From NCBI RefSeq assembly GCF_023101085.1, contig NZ_CP064703.1, positions 7,006,001 through 7,070,000 on the forward strand: DNA of 64,000 nt, given 5' to 3'. Shown piece by piece: positions 35,342-44,221 of this stretch (position 1 is its first letter; each line of letters begins with the position of its first letter). The position numbers were made by a program, and so were the translations under genes. Under the pieces are notes generated by a model, which had not been told where the DNA came from, ran no database searches, and was given only the letters and a program-made list of their open reading frames with translations. Origin of the DNA: Bradyrhizobium sp. 170. Its GTDB lineage: Bacteria > Pseudomonadota > Alphaproteobacteria > Rhizobiales > Xanthobacteraceae.

Positions 35342-35994
35342 CGCAATCTCCGCAAACCGCATCGGGCAAAGGGACAAAACTCAACCGTGTCGAGCGCAAC
35401 GCCTGGACCAAGCGCAGGATATTCGACGCCGCTACCAAGGTCGTCGGCAAGCACGGTTACGCCGAGGCTTCCGTCGCCCGCATCACCGAGGAAGCCGGCG
35501 TCGCGCAGGGCACGTTCTACAATCACTTTGAAAACCGCCAGGAACTGCTCGATCAATTGCTGCCGAAGATCGGCACCGACATGGTTTACTTCATCCGCGA
35601 GCGCACCGGGACTGCGCAGGCGGCCAGGCAGGAGATCGAACGCTTCAGCGCCTTCTTCGATTTCATTCGAGAGGTTCCAGAATTTTTGCGCATCCTCAAC
35701 GAGGCCGAATATTTCGCGCCGATCGGTTACCAGAAGCATCTCGATAACATCGCCACCTCCTACGTCCGCATCCTCCGGCGCGCGCGTCAGGCCGGCGCGA
35801 TCGTCGATTATAGCGACGAGGAGTTCGAAGCCATCGTTCACATGTTGATGGGCGCACGTGGATACTTGAGCCGGCGCTACTCCTATGTTGGCGGCAACGT
35901 CACCGCGGCGCCTGAGCATGTCATCTCCGCCTACCGAAAGCTGGTGACGCGCGGCCTGTTCACACCGGAAAAAGGCAACGACCATGACCGCTGA
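35338..35994 (+). CDS. TetR/AcrR-family regulator
   Basis: A 218-residue regulator with the helix-turn-helix at about residues 25-70 (VARITEEAGVAQGTFYNHFE). The C-terminal ligand domain is of the type common in acyl-CoA catabolic operons. Translationally coupled to the ligase gene and overlapping the SDR gene by 11 bases, so it belongs to the same transcript. Expected to bind the palindrome at 33779-33803 and release it with an acyl-CoA intermediate. Confidence 0.88.
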   Translation: MTQSPQTASGKGTKLNRVERNAWTKRRIFDAATKVVGKHGYAEASVARITEEAGVAQGTFYNHFENRQELLDQLLPKIGTDMVYFIRERTGTAQAARQEIERFSAFFDFIREVPEFLRILNEAEYFAPIGYQKHLDNIATSYVRILRRARQAGAIVDYSDEEFEAIVHMLMGARGYLSRRYSYVGGNVTAAPEHVISAYRKLVTRGLFTPEKGNDHDR

Positions 35995-36760
35995 GGGTAT
36001 CGTCCTCGTCACCGGCGGCAGCCGCGGCATTGGCGCCGCGACCGCTACGCTCTTGGCCGAGCAAGGCCGGCGCGTGGTGATATCAGACATCGCGCCGGAA
36101 CCGTTGGCTGGAACGCAAGTCGTCCTGTGGCCGGCCCCATTCGACGTCGCAAACGAAGGCACCGTCGTCAGCGGCATCGCCGATATTGAAGCAGCGCACG
36201 GCCCGATCACGGGCCTCGTCAACGCCGCCGGCGTCTTCGGCAAGATGCACCGGATCGAGCGCGTGCGGATGGATCAATGGGACCGCGAGGTCAATATCGA
36301 CCTGCGTGGCACCTTTCTGGTCGCCCGCAGCGTCGGCGTAAAGATGGCCGAGCGGCGGCTTGGCGCGATCGTCAATGTCGCCTCCGTTGCCGGCATGACC
36401 TCTGGTCCGATCCATGCCTATACCGCCGCGAAAGCCGGCGTCATCCAGATTACGCAGACGCTGGCCGCCGAATGGGGCCGCAGCGGCGTGCGCGTCAATG
36501 CGGTCTCGCCGGGCTTTACGCGCACCGCCATGCTGGAAGCTGGTATCGCCTCCGGCGCGCTGAACCAGAAATGGCTCGAAAGTCCGACCGCGATGAACCG
36601 CCTGGTCGAGCCGATCGAGGTCGCACACGCCATCGCGTGGCTGCTTTCGCCGCTGAGCAGCGGCGTCACCGGAATCAATCTGCCCGTCGATGCCGGATAC
36701 ATCGCAGGCACCACTTGGGCCGCCTATGGCGGCCTGCCGGACGCACCCGGCGCGCAATGA
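35984..36760 (+). CDS. Short-chain dehydrogenase/reductase
   Basis: A 258-residue SDR. NAD(P) motif VTGGSRGIGAATA (residues 8-20), NAAGVFG, the active-site Ser in NVASVAGMTSG and Tyr-Lys in AYTAAKAGVIQ are all present. Asp-Ile after the second beta strand (VISDIAPEP) favours NAD+. It would oxidise a hydroxy or reduce a keto group in the pathway. Ten bases separate it from the monooxygenase gene. Confidence 0.88.
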   Translation: MTAEGIVLVTGGSRGIGAATATLLAEQGRRVVISDIAPEPLAGTQVVLWPAPFDVANEGTVVSGIADIEAAHGPITGLVNAAGVFGKMHRIERVRMDQWDREVNIDLRGTFLVARSVGVKMAERRLGAIVNVASVAGMTSGPIHAYTAAKAGVIQITQTLAAEWGRSGVRVNAVSPGFTRTAMLEAGIASGALNQKWLESPTAMNRLVEPIEVAHAIAWLLSPLSSGVTGINLPVDAGYIAGTTWAAYGGLPDAPGAQ

Positions 36761-36770
36761 GGACACGAGC

Positions 36771-38681
36771 ATGAATATCGAGCTGCCGCGCAAGAAACTC
36801 GATCTCGCATCGGCCATCGCCGAGGGCGATATCCGTGTGTTGCTGATGGTGCTGGTGCACTTGACCGGCGACGAGCGTTGGCTGGCGCCGCCCTACAAGC
36901 CCAGGCGCGACGTCCGCCTGATCCCGGATCCGCAAGCCGGCATGCCCAAGGAAATCCAGGCCGAAATCCGCGCCGCCGTTCTGAAGCTGTTCGCAAACGG
37001 CGAACCGAAGCCCGTCCTCACCGACCCCGGTGACGAGTTGATGCTGAAGATGATGCGCGCGACGCTCGGCGAGAACGTCGCGCCGGAATATGCGCCGTTG
37101 ATGCGCGAGGAAATGGGCTTCATTCCCCGGGAGGCGCGCTGGACCAAACCACCATCGAGCGAGAAGCTGGTGCAGCAGCATGTGCTGATCGTCGGCGCCG
37201 GCGTCTGCGCCATCGCGCTGGGCGTTACGCTTGGCCGGCTCGGCATCCCCTACACCATCGTCGAGAAGAACGCCGAGCTCGGTGGCACCTGGTACGTCAA
37301 CCGCTATCCCGGCTGCGGCGTCGATACGCCGAACCATTCCTATTCGTTCTCGTTCGGCGCGCGCAACCCGTGGACGCGTTACTTCGCCCAGCGCCAGGAG
37401 TTGCTCGATTACCTCAAGAAAGTCGCGCTCGAATACGACATCCGGAAACATCTCCGCCTCAACACCGAACTGAAATCGTCGCACTGGGACGAGAACAAGC
37501 GACGCTGGATCTCCACATTGAAGACCGCCAATGGTGAGGAGATCTTTGAGTCGACCACGCTGGTCAGCGCCATCGGCCAGCTCAACGACCCCTCACCTGC
37601 GCACTTCAAGGGCGAGGAGGATTTTAAGGGTGAGATGCTGCACTCAGCCTTGTGGACCGACGACATCAAGCTCGACGGCAAACATGTCGCCGTCATCGGC
37701 ACCGGCGCTACCGCGATGCAACTGGTACCCGCGATCGCCGACCGCGTTGCGTCGGTCACCGTCTACCAACGCACCGCGCAATGGGCGCGCCCCGTGGCAG
37801 GCTACTCCGATCCCATCACCGAAGGCGCACAGTGGCTGCTCGCACACCTGCCGTTTTATGTGCAGTGGTATCGCTTCAACATGTTCTGGCGCTACGGCGA
37901 CGGCCTGTTGCCGTTCCTGCGCAAGGATCCGGACTGGCCGCATCCCGAGCGCGCCGTCAACAAGGGCAACGACCGGCATCGCGAGGAGCTGACGGATTTC
38001 ATCCTGTCCGAATTGAAGGACCGTCCCGACCTGATCGAGAAATGCGTCCCGACCTATCCGCCCTATGGCAAGCGCATTCTGCTCGACAACAACTGGTTCA
38101 AGACGCTGACGAAGCCGAGTATCGAACTGGTCACCGACAAGATCGACCATTTCGCAAAGGACGGCATCGTTGCTTCGGACGGCAAACTGCGGCCGGCCGA
38201 TGTCATCGTGATTTCGACAGGATTCAAGGTCACGGAGATGGCGGCACGTCTCAACATCAGCGGGCGTGACGGCAAGAATCTCAGAACGGCATGGGCCAAC
38301 GACAACCCGACAGCCTATCTCGGTCTGACCGTACCGGACTTTCCGAACTTCTTCGTGATGCTCGGTCCCAATTCTGGCCCCGCGCATGGCGGCAGCGTCA
38401 TCTTCCAGTCGGAATGCCAGAGCCGCTACATCTCTACTTGCCTCGTCGAAATGATGGAGCGTGATATCGCCGCCATCGATGTTCGCCCGGAGGCGCACGA
38501 TCAATACATCCGGAAAGTGGATGCCGAGCACGAGCAACTGATCTGGACGCACCCCGGCATGACAACCTACTACCGCAACGGCCAGGGCCGGGTTTTCTCG
38601 GCGATGCCATGGCGATTTGTGGATTACTGGGCCATGACCCACGATCCCGATTTACGCGATTACCGCCAGACCAGGATCTGA
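36771..38681 (+). CDS. Baeyer-Villiger-type flavin monooxygenase (HAPMO-like)
   Basis: A 636-residue FAD/NADPH monooxygenase. An N-terminal extension of about 140 residues precedes the FAD Rossmann motif VLIVGAGVCAIALG; this length and layout match 4-hydroxyacetophenone monooxygenase. The NADPH motif is VIGTGATAMQ (near 310). The BVMO fingerprint F-x-G-x-x-x-H-x-x-x-W-P/D reads FKGEMLHSALWT (about 285-296), intact except Thr at the last position. Predicted to insert oxygen next to a ketone, giving an ester or lactone. Last gene of the rightward arm; GAGGACACGAGC precedes the start. Confidence 0.87.
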   Translation: MNIELPRKKLDLASAIAEGDIRVLLMVLVHLTGDERWLAPPYKPRRDVRLIPDPQAGMPKEIQAEIRAAVLKLFANGEPKPVLTDPGDELMLKMMRATLGENVAPEYAPLMREEMGFIPREARWTKPPSSEKLVQQHVLIVGAGVCAIALGVTLGRLGIPYTIVEKNAELGGTWYVNRYPGCGVDTPNHSYSFSFGARNPWTRYFAQRQELLDYLKKVALEYDIRKHLRLNTELKSSHWDENKRRWISTLKTANGEEIFESTTLVSAIGQLNDPSPAHFKGEEDFKGEMLHSALWTDDIKLDGKHVAVIGTGATAMQLVPAIADRVASVTVYQRTAQWARPVAGYSDPITEGAQWLLAHLPFYVQWYRFNMFWRYGDGLLPFLRKDPDWPHPERAVNKGNDRHREELTDFILSELKDRPDLIEKCVPTYPPYGKRILLDNNWFKTLTKPSIELVTDKIDHFAKDGIVASDGKLRPADVIVISTGFKVTEMAARLNISGRDGKNLRTAWANDNPTAYLGLTVPDFPNFFVMLGPNSGPAHGGSVIFQSECQSRYISTCLVEMMERDIAAIDVRPEAHDQYIRKVDAEHEQLIWTHPGMTTYYRNGQGRVFSAMPWRFVDYWAMTHDPDLRDYRQTRI

Positions 38682-39211
38682 CATTTGTTCCGGGGGGAAC
38701 CGGTGCATGAGTGCCGATGGGATAGCTTGACACCAGCCCGTATCTGCCGCAGCATTTGCATGCTGCACCTGATGGAGTCACGGAGCGTTGGGCTCCTCGC
38801 TTCGCAGGCATTGGCGCCCCCGGTCAGATGATCAAGGCGACACGCAGCGTGCGGACGAAAGTCCGTCGGCCAACTCTTGAGGAGGAGCATGACGCCACCG
38901 GATCAGACTGGTGACCTTGCTCATCGCAAGGTCAGGGTGCGGTCGAGGTCATAAGCAGCTGCCAGCCTCATTGCACCTTCAACAATTCGAACGACATATC
39001 CGCGGGACTGGAGCGCAAAGGCCACGCGCTGCCGGATCCTGAGACCATACTGGTGTCTACCAGAAATCCTTCGCCTATAACGAAGATGTCGGGCCCCGCG
39101 ATGCTCTCATGCACCGGGGCCCATTCGTTTTTAGAATACCAAAACCGCGCCGCATGGTTCCATGCTCTGTTCGGATCGGGGAAATTTGATCCGACCGAAC
39201 AAGGACACGCC
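38682..39211. other. Gene-free stretch with a stem-loop
   Basis: 530 bases without a convincing gene. TGACCTTGC (38912-38920) and GCAAGGTCA (38926-38934) form a 9-bp perfect hairpin with a 5-base loop and no T-run. Base composition differs little from neighbours. Upstream short frames on both strands (38434-38890) have poor coding character. The promoter of the next gene should lie near its right end. Confidence 0.45.
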
Positions 39212-39841
39212 ATGGATAAACCGCGCGTACGAATCTACACCGATTACAAGAGCCCCTACGCCTTCGTCGCCAACAAGCGGCTGTTCGAGCTCGAGGATAC
39301 TTACGGTGTCGAATTGGAATGGCTGCCCTACACGCTGCGCATTCCAGAGTTCATGGGAACGGTGGAAGAGCGCACACCGCATTTCTGGCGCAAGGTGCGC
39401 TACGCCTATATGGACGCGCGCCGTTACGCCAATGCGCAGGGCCTCACCATGAAGGGGCCGCGGCGCATTTATGACGCCTTCTATTCCAGCGTCGGCATGC
39501 TGTTCGCACAGCGCCATGGCCTGTTCCGCCCCTATCACGACACGGTGTTCCGCCGCTTCTGGAGTCATGATCTCGAAATCGACGAGTTGTCGGACATTGC
39601 CCGCGTGATCGCGTCGATCGGCGGCTCGGCCGAAGCGTTCGAGGCCTACGTCCACGGCCCGGCGCGGGCCGAGCACGACCGCATCATCGATGAAGCGGAA
39701 GCGCTCGGTGTGTTCGGCGTGCCGACCATGGTCTTCAACGGCGAATTGTTCTGGGGCGGCGATCGCATCGACATGCTGATCGAGCGCATCAGGAATCCGG
39801 AATCGATCGCAACGGCGCTGGGCAGCCGCCACCGGACGTGA
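39212..39841 (+). CDS. DsbA-fold 2-hydroxychromene-2-carboxylate isomerase-like protein
   Basis: A 209-residue thioredoxin-fold protein. YTDYKSPYAFVANKRLFELE and the late GVFGVPTMVFNGELFWGGDR are the HCCA isomerase/kappa-GST signature; Ser-Pro replaces the C-x-x-C of true DsbA, as in the isomerases. HCCA isomerase acts in naphthalene breakdown with glutathione; in this setting the substrate is unknown. The start at 39212 has AAGGACAC upstream. It is convergent with a GST gene nine bases away. Confidence 0.82.
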   Translation: MDKPRVRIYTDYKSPYAFVANKRLFELEDTYGVELEWLPYTLRIPEFMGTVEERTPHFWRKVRYAYMDARRYANAQGLTMKGPRRIYDAFYSSVGMLFAQRHGLFRPYHDTVFRRFWSHDLEIDELSDIARVIASIGGSAEAFEAYVHGPARAEHDRIIDEAEALGVFGVPTMVFNGELFWGGDRIDMLIERIRNPESIATALGSRHRT

Positions 39842-39849
39842 GCTTTTAA

Positions 39850-40860
39850 CTAGCCGCCGGCCAAATGCCGCCGGCACCCGGTGCGCTCCAGCACCGGCCG
39901 CAACGCAGCCCGACTGTCCGCATCGAGTGCTGAAAACTTGTCGCGAAGCTGCTGCAGGCACTTCACCTGATATTTGAACGGCGCCAGCGCATAAGGCAGG
40001 CCCCAAACATTCATCTCCAGCCGCTCAAGGCCTTTGGCAAAGGCCTCTGCGTTGGCGACCAGGAACGGCAGATAGAGTTCGCCGGCAATTCTCAATAGCG
40101 CTTCGGCCATGCCGCCGAGCGCCTGCTCGCGCGGATACCACTCCCCTTCCACTCCCGATGCATCGTCCAGCCGCCGCACCCAGTGATCGGTGAACGGCGC
40201 CTTCGCACGCATGATCCGCATCGGCGTCGGGTCGGTCGCCATCTCGCTGAGCTGGCCGAACCAGGCGAAATCGGCGAGCGACGGCCGGCTGCCGAACAGA
40301 TAGCTGGTCATGCCGACATGCGGCTCGAACGCCGCGAGTATCCGAAAGTAGCTCTCTTCCAGCAGCGGCTTGTTTTCCGCCGTCGCGCCGAGAATGACCA
40401 TGCGCGAAATCTGCCGCTGGCGAAATTGCTCGATCTCCTCTGCGCTGCCGGTCTCGGCGTCCGACACCGACCACTCCTCGCCGGCCCAGCGCGCGACGTA
40501 GGCTTGGTCTTCCGGATCCCACCAGCGATAGAGAAATAGCGGCTTCACCGCCCATTCGTCGGCGAGGTCTTCCAGGAGATCGCAGATGAACGCGACCGCC
40601 TTGTCATCGGGAATGACGGAGCGTTCCTTGTGACGGCCCTCCAGATCGTAGGCCAGCATCGTGGTCTCGTCGCGGTAGGCCCCGTCAGGATACTGCAGCA
40701 CCGGAATCAGATTGGGCCGCAAATGCTCGGTCGCCTTGCGCAGTGCCTTGGTCATGATGACCCAATCGAACGGAATCCTCCGGTAGCGCAACAGCGCGCG
40801 CAACTTGATGGCATAAGGCGATGCGGTCGAGCCGATGAGCCGGTAACGTCCTTCGATCAT
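39850..40860 (-). CDS. Glutathione S-transferase family protein
   Basis: A 336-residue protein with an N-terminal thioredoxin-like GST domain (YRLIGSTASPYAIKLRALLR, IPVLQYPDGAYRDETTMLAY) and a long helical C-terminal half (YLFGSRPSLADFAWFGQLSE is the GST helix signature). It is about 100 residues longer than ordinary GSTs. The start at 40860 is preferred; 24 bases of alternatives exist (40884). Divergent from the class II aldolase gene. Confidence 0.75.
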   Translation of the reverse strand: MIEGRYRLIGSTASPYAIKLRALLRYRRIPFDWVIMTKALRKATEHLRPNLIPVLQYPDGAYRDETTMLAYDLEGRHKERSVIPDDKAVAFICDLLEDLADEWAVKPLFLYRWWDPEDQAYVARWAGEEWSVSDAETGSAEEIEQFRQRQISRMVILGATAENKPLLEESYFRILAAFEPHVGMTSYLFGSRPSLADFAWFGQLSEMATDPTPMRIMRAKAPFTDHWVRRLDDASGVEGEWYPREQALGGMAEALLRIAGELYLPFLVANAEAFAKGLERLEMNVWGLPYALAPFKYQVKCLQQLRDKFSALDADSRAALRPVLERTGCRRHLAGG

Positions 40861-41023
40861 GGCATTCACCTCGTCCCGTGCCATAGCGCATTCGAATTTC
40901 ACCCGCCAGACCTGCAATAACGCCTGCGGTGCTTGCCTTGCGGCGCAGCGAAATTTGCAGCTATCCTGCCGGCCAATGATCCGGCCCCGCCCGGGCCCAA
41001 TAATCCAACCGCGGAGAAACGCC

Positions 41024-41818
41024 ATGAATCCTCCCGTCAGTTCGCCCGCCGTCAAGGTCATAAAATCGGTTCGCGAACAGGTGAGCGCGGAGGAATGGCA
41101 GGCGCGCGTCGATCTCGCGGCCTGCTACCGTCTCACCGCGATGTACGGGATGACCGAGATGGTGGCCAACCACATCTCCTGCCGCGTGCCCGGTACAACC
41201 GACCAGTTCCTGATCAACCCTTACGGGATGCTCTACGAGGAAATCGACGCTTCCAGCCTGATCAAGGTCGACGTCGAAGGCAACACGCTGTTCAACGCCT
41301 CCGACTACGACATCAACGTCGCCGGCTTCGTGATTCACAGCGCCATCCACATGGCCAAGCACGACATGGATTGCGTGGCGCATACGCACACGCCGGCCGG
41401 CATGGCCGTCTCGGCCATGGAATGCGGATTGCTGCCGCTGGCGCAGACCTCGATGCGGTTTCTCCACATCGCCTATCACGATTTCGAAGGCATCGCCGAC
41501 AATGTGGACGAGCGCGAGCGGCTGGTAAGAGACCTCGGCGACAACGAAGCCATGATCCTGCGCAACCACGGCCTGCTCGTCGTCGGCCGCACCGTGCCGG
41601 CAGCCTTCAATGTGCTGTTCCGCCTCGAGCGCGCCTGCCAGGTGCAGGTCATGGCGCTATCCTGCAACACCAAGCTGATCTATCCGCCGCAGAACATCCT
41701 CGAAGACACCTATGAACGGATGCAGCCGAAACCCGGGCGCAGCACCCGTAACGGCAACCTTGCCTGGCCGGCGCTGCTGCGCAAGCTCGATCGGACTGAT
41801 CCGTCGTATCGGACCTGA
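41024..41818 (+). CDS. Class II aldolase/adducin-family protein
   Basis: A 264-residue zinc-fold protein. The three-histidine zinc pattern of the family is visible: MVANHISCRVPG, CVAHTHTPAGMAVSAM (H-x-H) and ILRNHGLLVVGRT. Members include fuculose-phosphate aldolase, but long ones without phosphate-binding residues have unclear roles. The start ATG at 41024 has GCGGAGAAACGCC upstream. A strong terminator follows. Confidence 0.85.
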   Translation: MNPPVSSPAVKVIKSVREQVSAEEWQARVDLAACYRLTAMYGMTEMVANHISCRVPGTTDQFLINPYGMLYEEIDASSLIKVDVEGNTLFNASDYDINVAGFVIHSAIHMAKHDMDCVAHTHTPAGMAVSAMECGLLPLAQTSMRFLHIAYHDFEGIADNVDERERLVRDLGDNEAMILRNHGLLVVGRTVPAAFNVLFRLERACQVQVMALSCNTKLIYPPQNILEDTYERMQPKPGRSTRNGNLAWPALLRKLDRTDPSYRT

Positions 41819-41862
41819 AGCGTGGGCGCGATTTAGTCCGAGGTCTGAGCGAAGAATTCCTG

Positions 41863-41894
41863 AGCCGGACGACCAGGTTCGTCCGGCTTTTTTT
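41863..41894 (+). terminator. Rho-independent terminator
   Basis: AGCCGGACGA (41863-41872) and TCGTCCGGCT (41879-41888) form a perfect 10-bp GC-rich stem with a 6-base loop, followed by TTTTTT (41889-41894). It ends the class II aldolase transcript 45 bases after its stop. Confidence 0.9.
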
Positions 41895-42113
41895 GCGATT
41901 GCCGATGCAACCGGTACACGAACGCACGTACGGGTAACTCCCCACACCAGTTTCGACGGAACTTGGAAATCCGGGTACCGAACTTCGTTAACCGTAACAC
42001 TTCCAGAGGTTGTATTTCTCTCGCTGTTTTACCTCTCGATTTCACTTTTGTTAAAGGCTGTCTTGTTTGGTGCAAACAATCTGAAATTGTATTGCCCGAC
42101 GAGAAAATACCGC

Positions 42114-43289
42114 ATGCCCAATCCTGCCGCCCAAGCGTTTGAACGCGCGAAGGCCATTCCCTCCGCTCAGAGCCGACCTGATTCCGCGTTGGACGTTGCC
42201 GCGCTGATCAGCAATAGCCGCATCATTTGGGGTGTGATCGCCGCGATGGCCGCCGCGGCGGTCTTCTCCTTTCGCGCCACCAATCTTTCATTCGCATGGG
42301 AGAGCCTCGACATTGTTCCGGCATCCGTCGTGGGCCTCGTGGCTATATCGTGGTTCTTCCGCCGAATTCGACCCGCCTCCTCGATAGGGTTCAGTACGGA
42401 ATGCTGCGCACAACTTATGCTTGTTCTGACGATCGGTTGCGCGCTATCGTATCCTTCGGCGACAACGGGATTTCCCTATCGTGATGCCGTATTGAATGCA
42501 GCCGACACGTGGATGGGACTCGACTGGCGGGCCTACCTCCATTTCTTTAACGACCGCCCCCTGCTCGGCACCTTGGGGCGCCTCGCTTACAGCTCGATAT
42601 TACTCCAGCTCCTTGTGCTGATCGTGAGCCTCGCCGGCCCGTCGCGGTTGTTGCGGCTTCAGCAGTACATCCTTGCCACCGCGCTGGCGCTCGTGATCAC
42701 TCTCGTTGTGTTCGCATTCGTTCCCGCGTCCGGGATCTTTACTTTCCTCAATATCCAGCCGGATGAGTTCGCGAACCTATCGCCGATCATGACCACCAAT
42801 CAAATTCTCCGCCTCGATGCGCTGCGCAACGGGCAACAAAGCCTCGTCAACGGAATGGAGGGACTCATTACCTTCCCGAGCTTTCATACCGTCTGGGCTG
42901 TTCTGTTCATGTGGGTTTTCTATCCGATCAAGCAATTGCGGTATGGCGCGATCTTTTTGAATTTGTTCATAATCGCCTCAACGCCGATTCTTGGCGCTCA
43001 CTATTTCATTGATCTCGTCGGCGGTGTCGTCGTTGCCGTAGTCGCAGTCTGCGGCACGGCGAGATTCTCGCGTGGTTCGCGTACGAGCGGCGCCTCCCAA
43101 AAGATACCTGGCGTTGTCCTGGATATTCCAGGCATGTCCGCAGACAAAAGCCGGGAGATCCAGACAGCGCACGATCTTTGGGCGCAGCCTGCCTGTAATT
43201 TGATCGCACATACTGTCGCTAAATCGCCGATGCTGATGTCAGGCGTGGCGACAGGTGCGTCCGATGAAGACGTTTATACGAGTGGTTGA
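42114..43289 (+). CDS. PAP2-family membrane phosphatase
   Basis: A 391-residue membrane protein with about six hydrophobic segments between residues 35 and 310. The phosphatase motifs are FPSFHTVWAVLF (P-S-x-H) and ILGAHYFIDLVGGVVVA (H-x-x-x-D); the first K-x6-R-P motif is not clear. Catalysis is therefore likely but substrate unknown; lipid phosphates are usual. The last 70 residues are a hydrophilic tail. Its 3' end overlaps the GAF-like gene by 26 bases. Confidence 0.78.
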   Translation: MPNPAAQAFERAKAIPSAQSRPDSALDVAALISNSRIIWGVIAAMAAAAVFSFRATNLSFAWESLDIVPASVVGLVAISWFFRRIRPASSIGFSTECCAQLMLVLTIGCALSYPSATTGFPYRDAVLNAADTWMGLDWRAYLHFFNDRPLLGTLGRLAYSSILLQLLVLIVSLAGPSRLLRLQQYILATALALVITLVVFAFVPASGIFTFLNIQPDEFANLSPIMTTNQILRLDALRNGQQSLVNGMEGLITFPSFHTVWAVLFMWVFYPIKQLRYGAIFLNLFIIASTPILGAHYFIDLVGGVVVAVVAVCGTARFSRGSRTSGASQKIPGVVLDIPGMSADKSREIQTAHDLWAQPACNLIAHTVAKSPMLMSGVATGASDEDVYTSG

Positions 43290-44205
43290 GTTGTGGGTGC
43301 CCGACCGAACCCGCACGCGCCTGGAGTTCGGCGGCTGTCTTTGCAGCGAAGAGTACACGGAGTTCAAGGCCGTCAGCGAAAACGCCCTGTTCGCCTATGA
43401 CGAAGGCCTGCCCGGCAAGGCCTGGGCCGCAGGGCATCCCGTCATCCTCACCGAATTCGCAAACTCCTACTTCAAGCGCACGGACGAGGCGATCGAAGCC
43501 GGCTTGACCTGCGGCGTGGCGCTGCCGGTCTTCGCCGGCGAATTCCTGATGGCCGTGATGGTGCTGTTCTGCGGCGACGACGAAAAGCACGTCGGCGCCA
43601 TCGAGCTCTGGCACAACGATCCGGAGAAGTCCCACGAGATGGGCCTGGTCGACGGCTACTACGGCACCGCCGATATGTTCGAATTCAATTCCCGGCACAC
43701 CAAGTTCCCGCGCGGGTTCGGCCTGCCCGGCCGTGCCTGGAAAGCTGGCATGCCGCTCATCATCAAGGACCTGCACAACGCCAAGAGTTTTCTGCGCTGG
43801 GAGGAAGTGAGCGAAATCGGCATCAATTGCGGCGTCGGCATTCCCTACACGACGCCACCGGATCAAACCTGGGTCATGACGTTCCTATCTGCGCAGGCAA
43901 CGCCGATCGCGAGACGCTTTGAGATCTGGGTGCCGAATCCGTCGCGAACGGAACTCGTGTTTCAGTCCGGCGATTGCAGCAAGAATGCCGACCTGACCTC
44001 GCTTTATGCGTCAAAAGCGATCCGCAAGGGCGAAGGCAGCATCGGCGGCGCCTGGGCGACGGGCATGCCGGCCATCAACGAACATCTGAAGGTCGATGAA
44101 TCGATCGCGGCGCAGCTCGCGCGCGCCGCCGGCATGAACCAGATTGTCGTTCTTCCGGTGATCGAGAACGCCCTGCTCAAGGCCGTGCTCGCCTGGTATC
44201 TCTGA
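43264..44205 (+). CDS. Protein with three GAF-like repeats
   Basis: A 313-residue soluble protein built of three related units starting near residues 4 (VVELWVPDRTRTRLEFGG), 115 and 218 (FEIWVPNPSRTELVFQSGDC). Units 1-3 share LPGKAWAAGHP / LPGRAWKAGMP / IGGAWATGMP and a following C-G-V/I-P-hydrophobic strand (TCGVALPVF, NCGVGIPYT). No DNA-binding, kinase or cyclase domain is attached. The ATG at 43264 is chosen; a GTG at 43255 is possible. It probably shares the transcript of the PAP2 gene, which it overlaps. Confidence 0.75.
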   Translation: MKTFIRVVELWVPDRTRTRLEFGGCLCSEEYTEFKAVSENALFAYDEGLPGKAWAAGHPVILTEFANSYFKRTDEAIEAGLTCGVALPVFAGEFLMAVMVLFCGDDEKHVGAIELWHNDPEKSHEMGLVDGYYGTADMFEFNSRHTKFPRGFGLPGRAWKAGMPLIIKDLHNAKSFLRWEEVSEIGINCGVGIPYTTPPDQTWVMTFLSAQATPIARRFEIWVPNPSRTELVFQSGDCSKNADLTSLYASKAIRKGEGSIGGAWATGMPAINEHLKVDESIAAQLARAAGMNQIVVLPVIENALLKAVLAWYL

Positions 44206-44221
44206 ACGGCCGCGCGACTGA

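Noticed and set aside
38434..38890. Leftward frames of 76-125 residues after the monooxygenase
   Set aside because: They overlap the monooxygenase 3' end, have biased Arg/Cys/Gly composition and no recognisable family; possible insertion-sequence remains were looked for but no transposase motif or terminal repeat was found.
38912..38934. 9-bp hairpin as a terminator
   Set aside because: No T-run, and it lies more than 200 bp after the last stop codon, so it is recorded only as part of the gene-free stretch.
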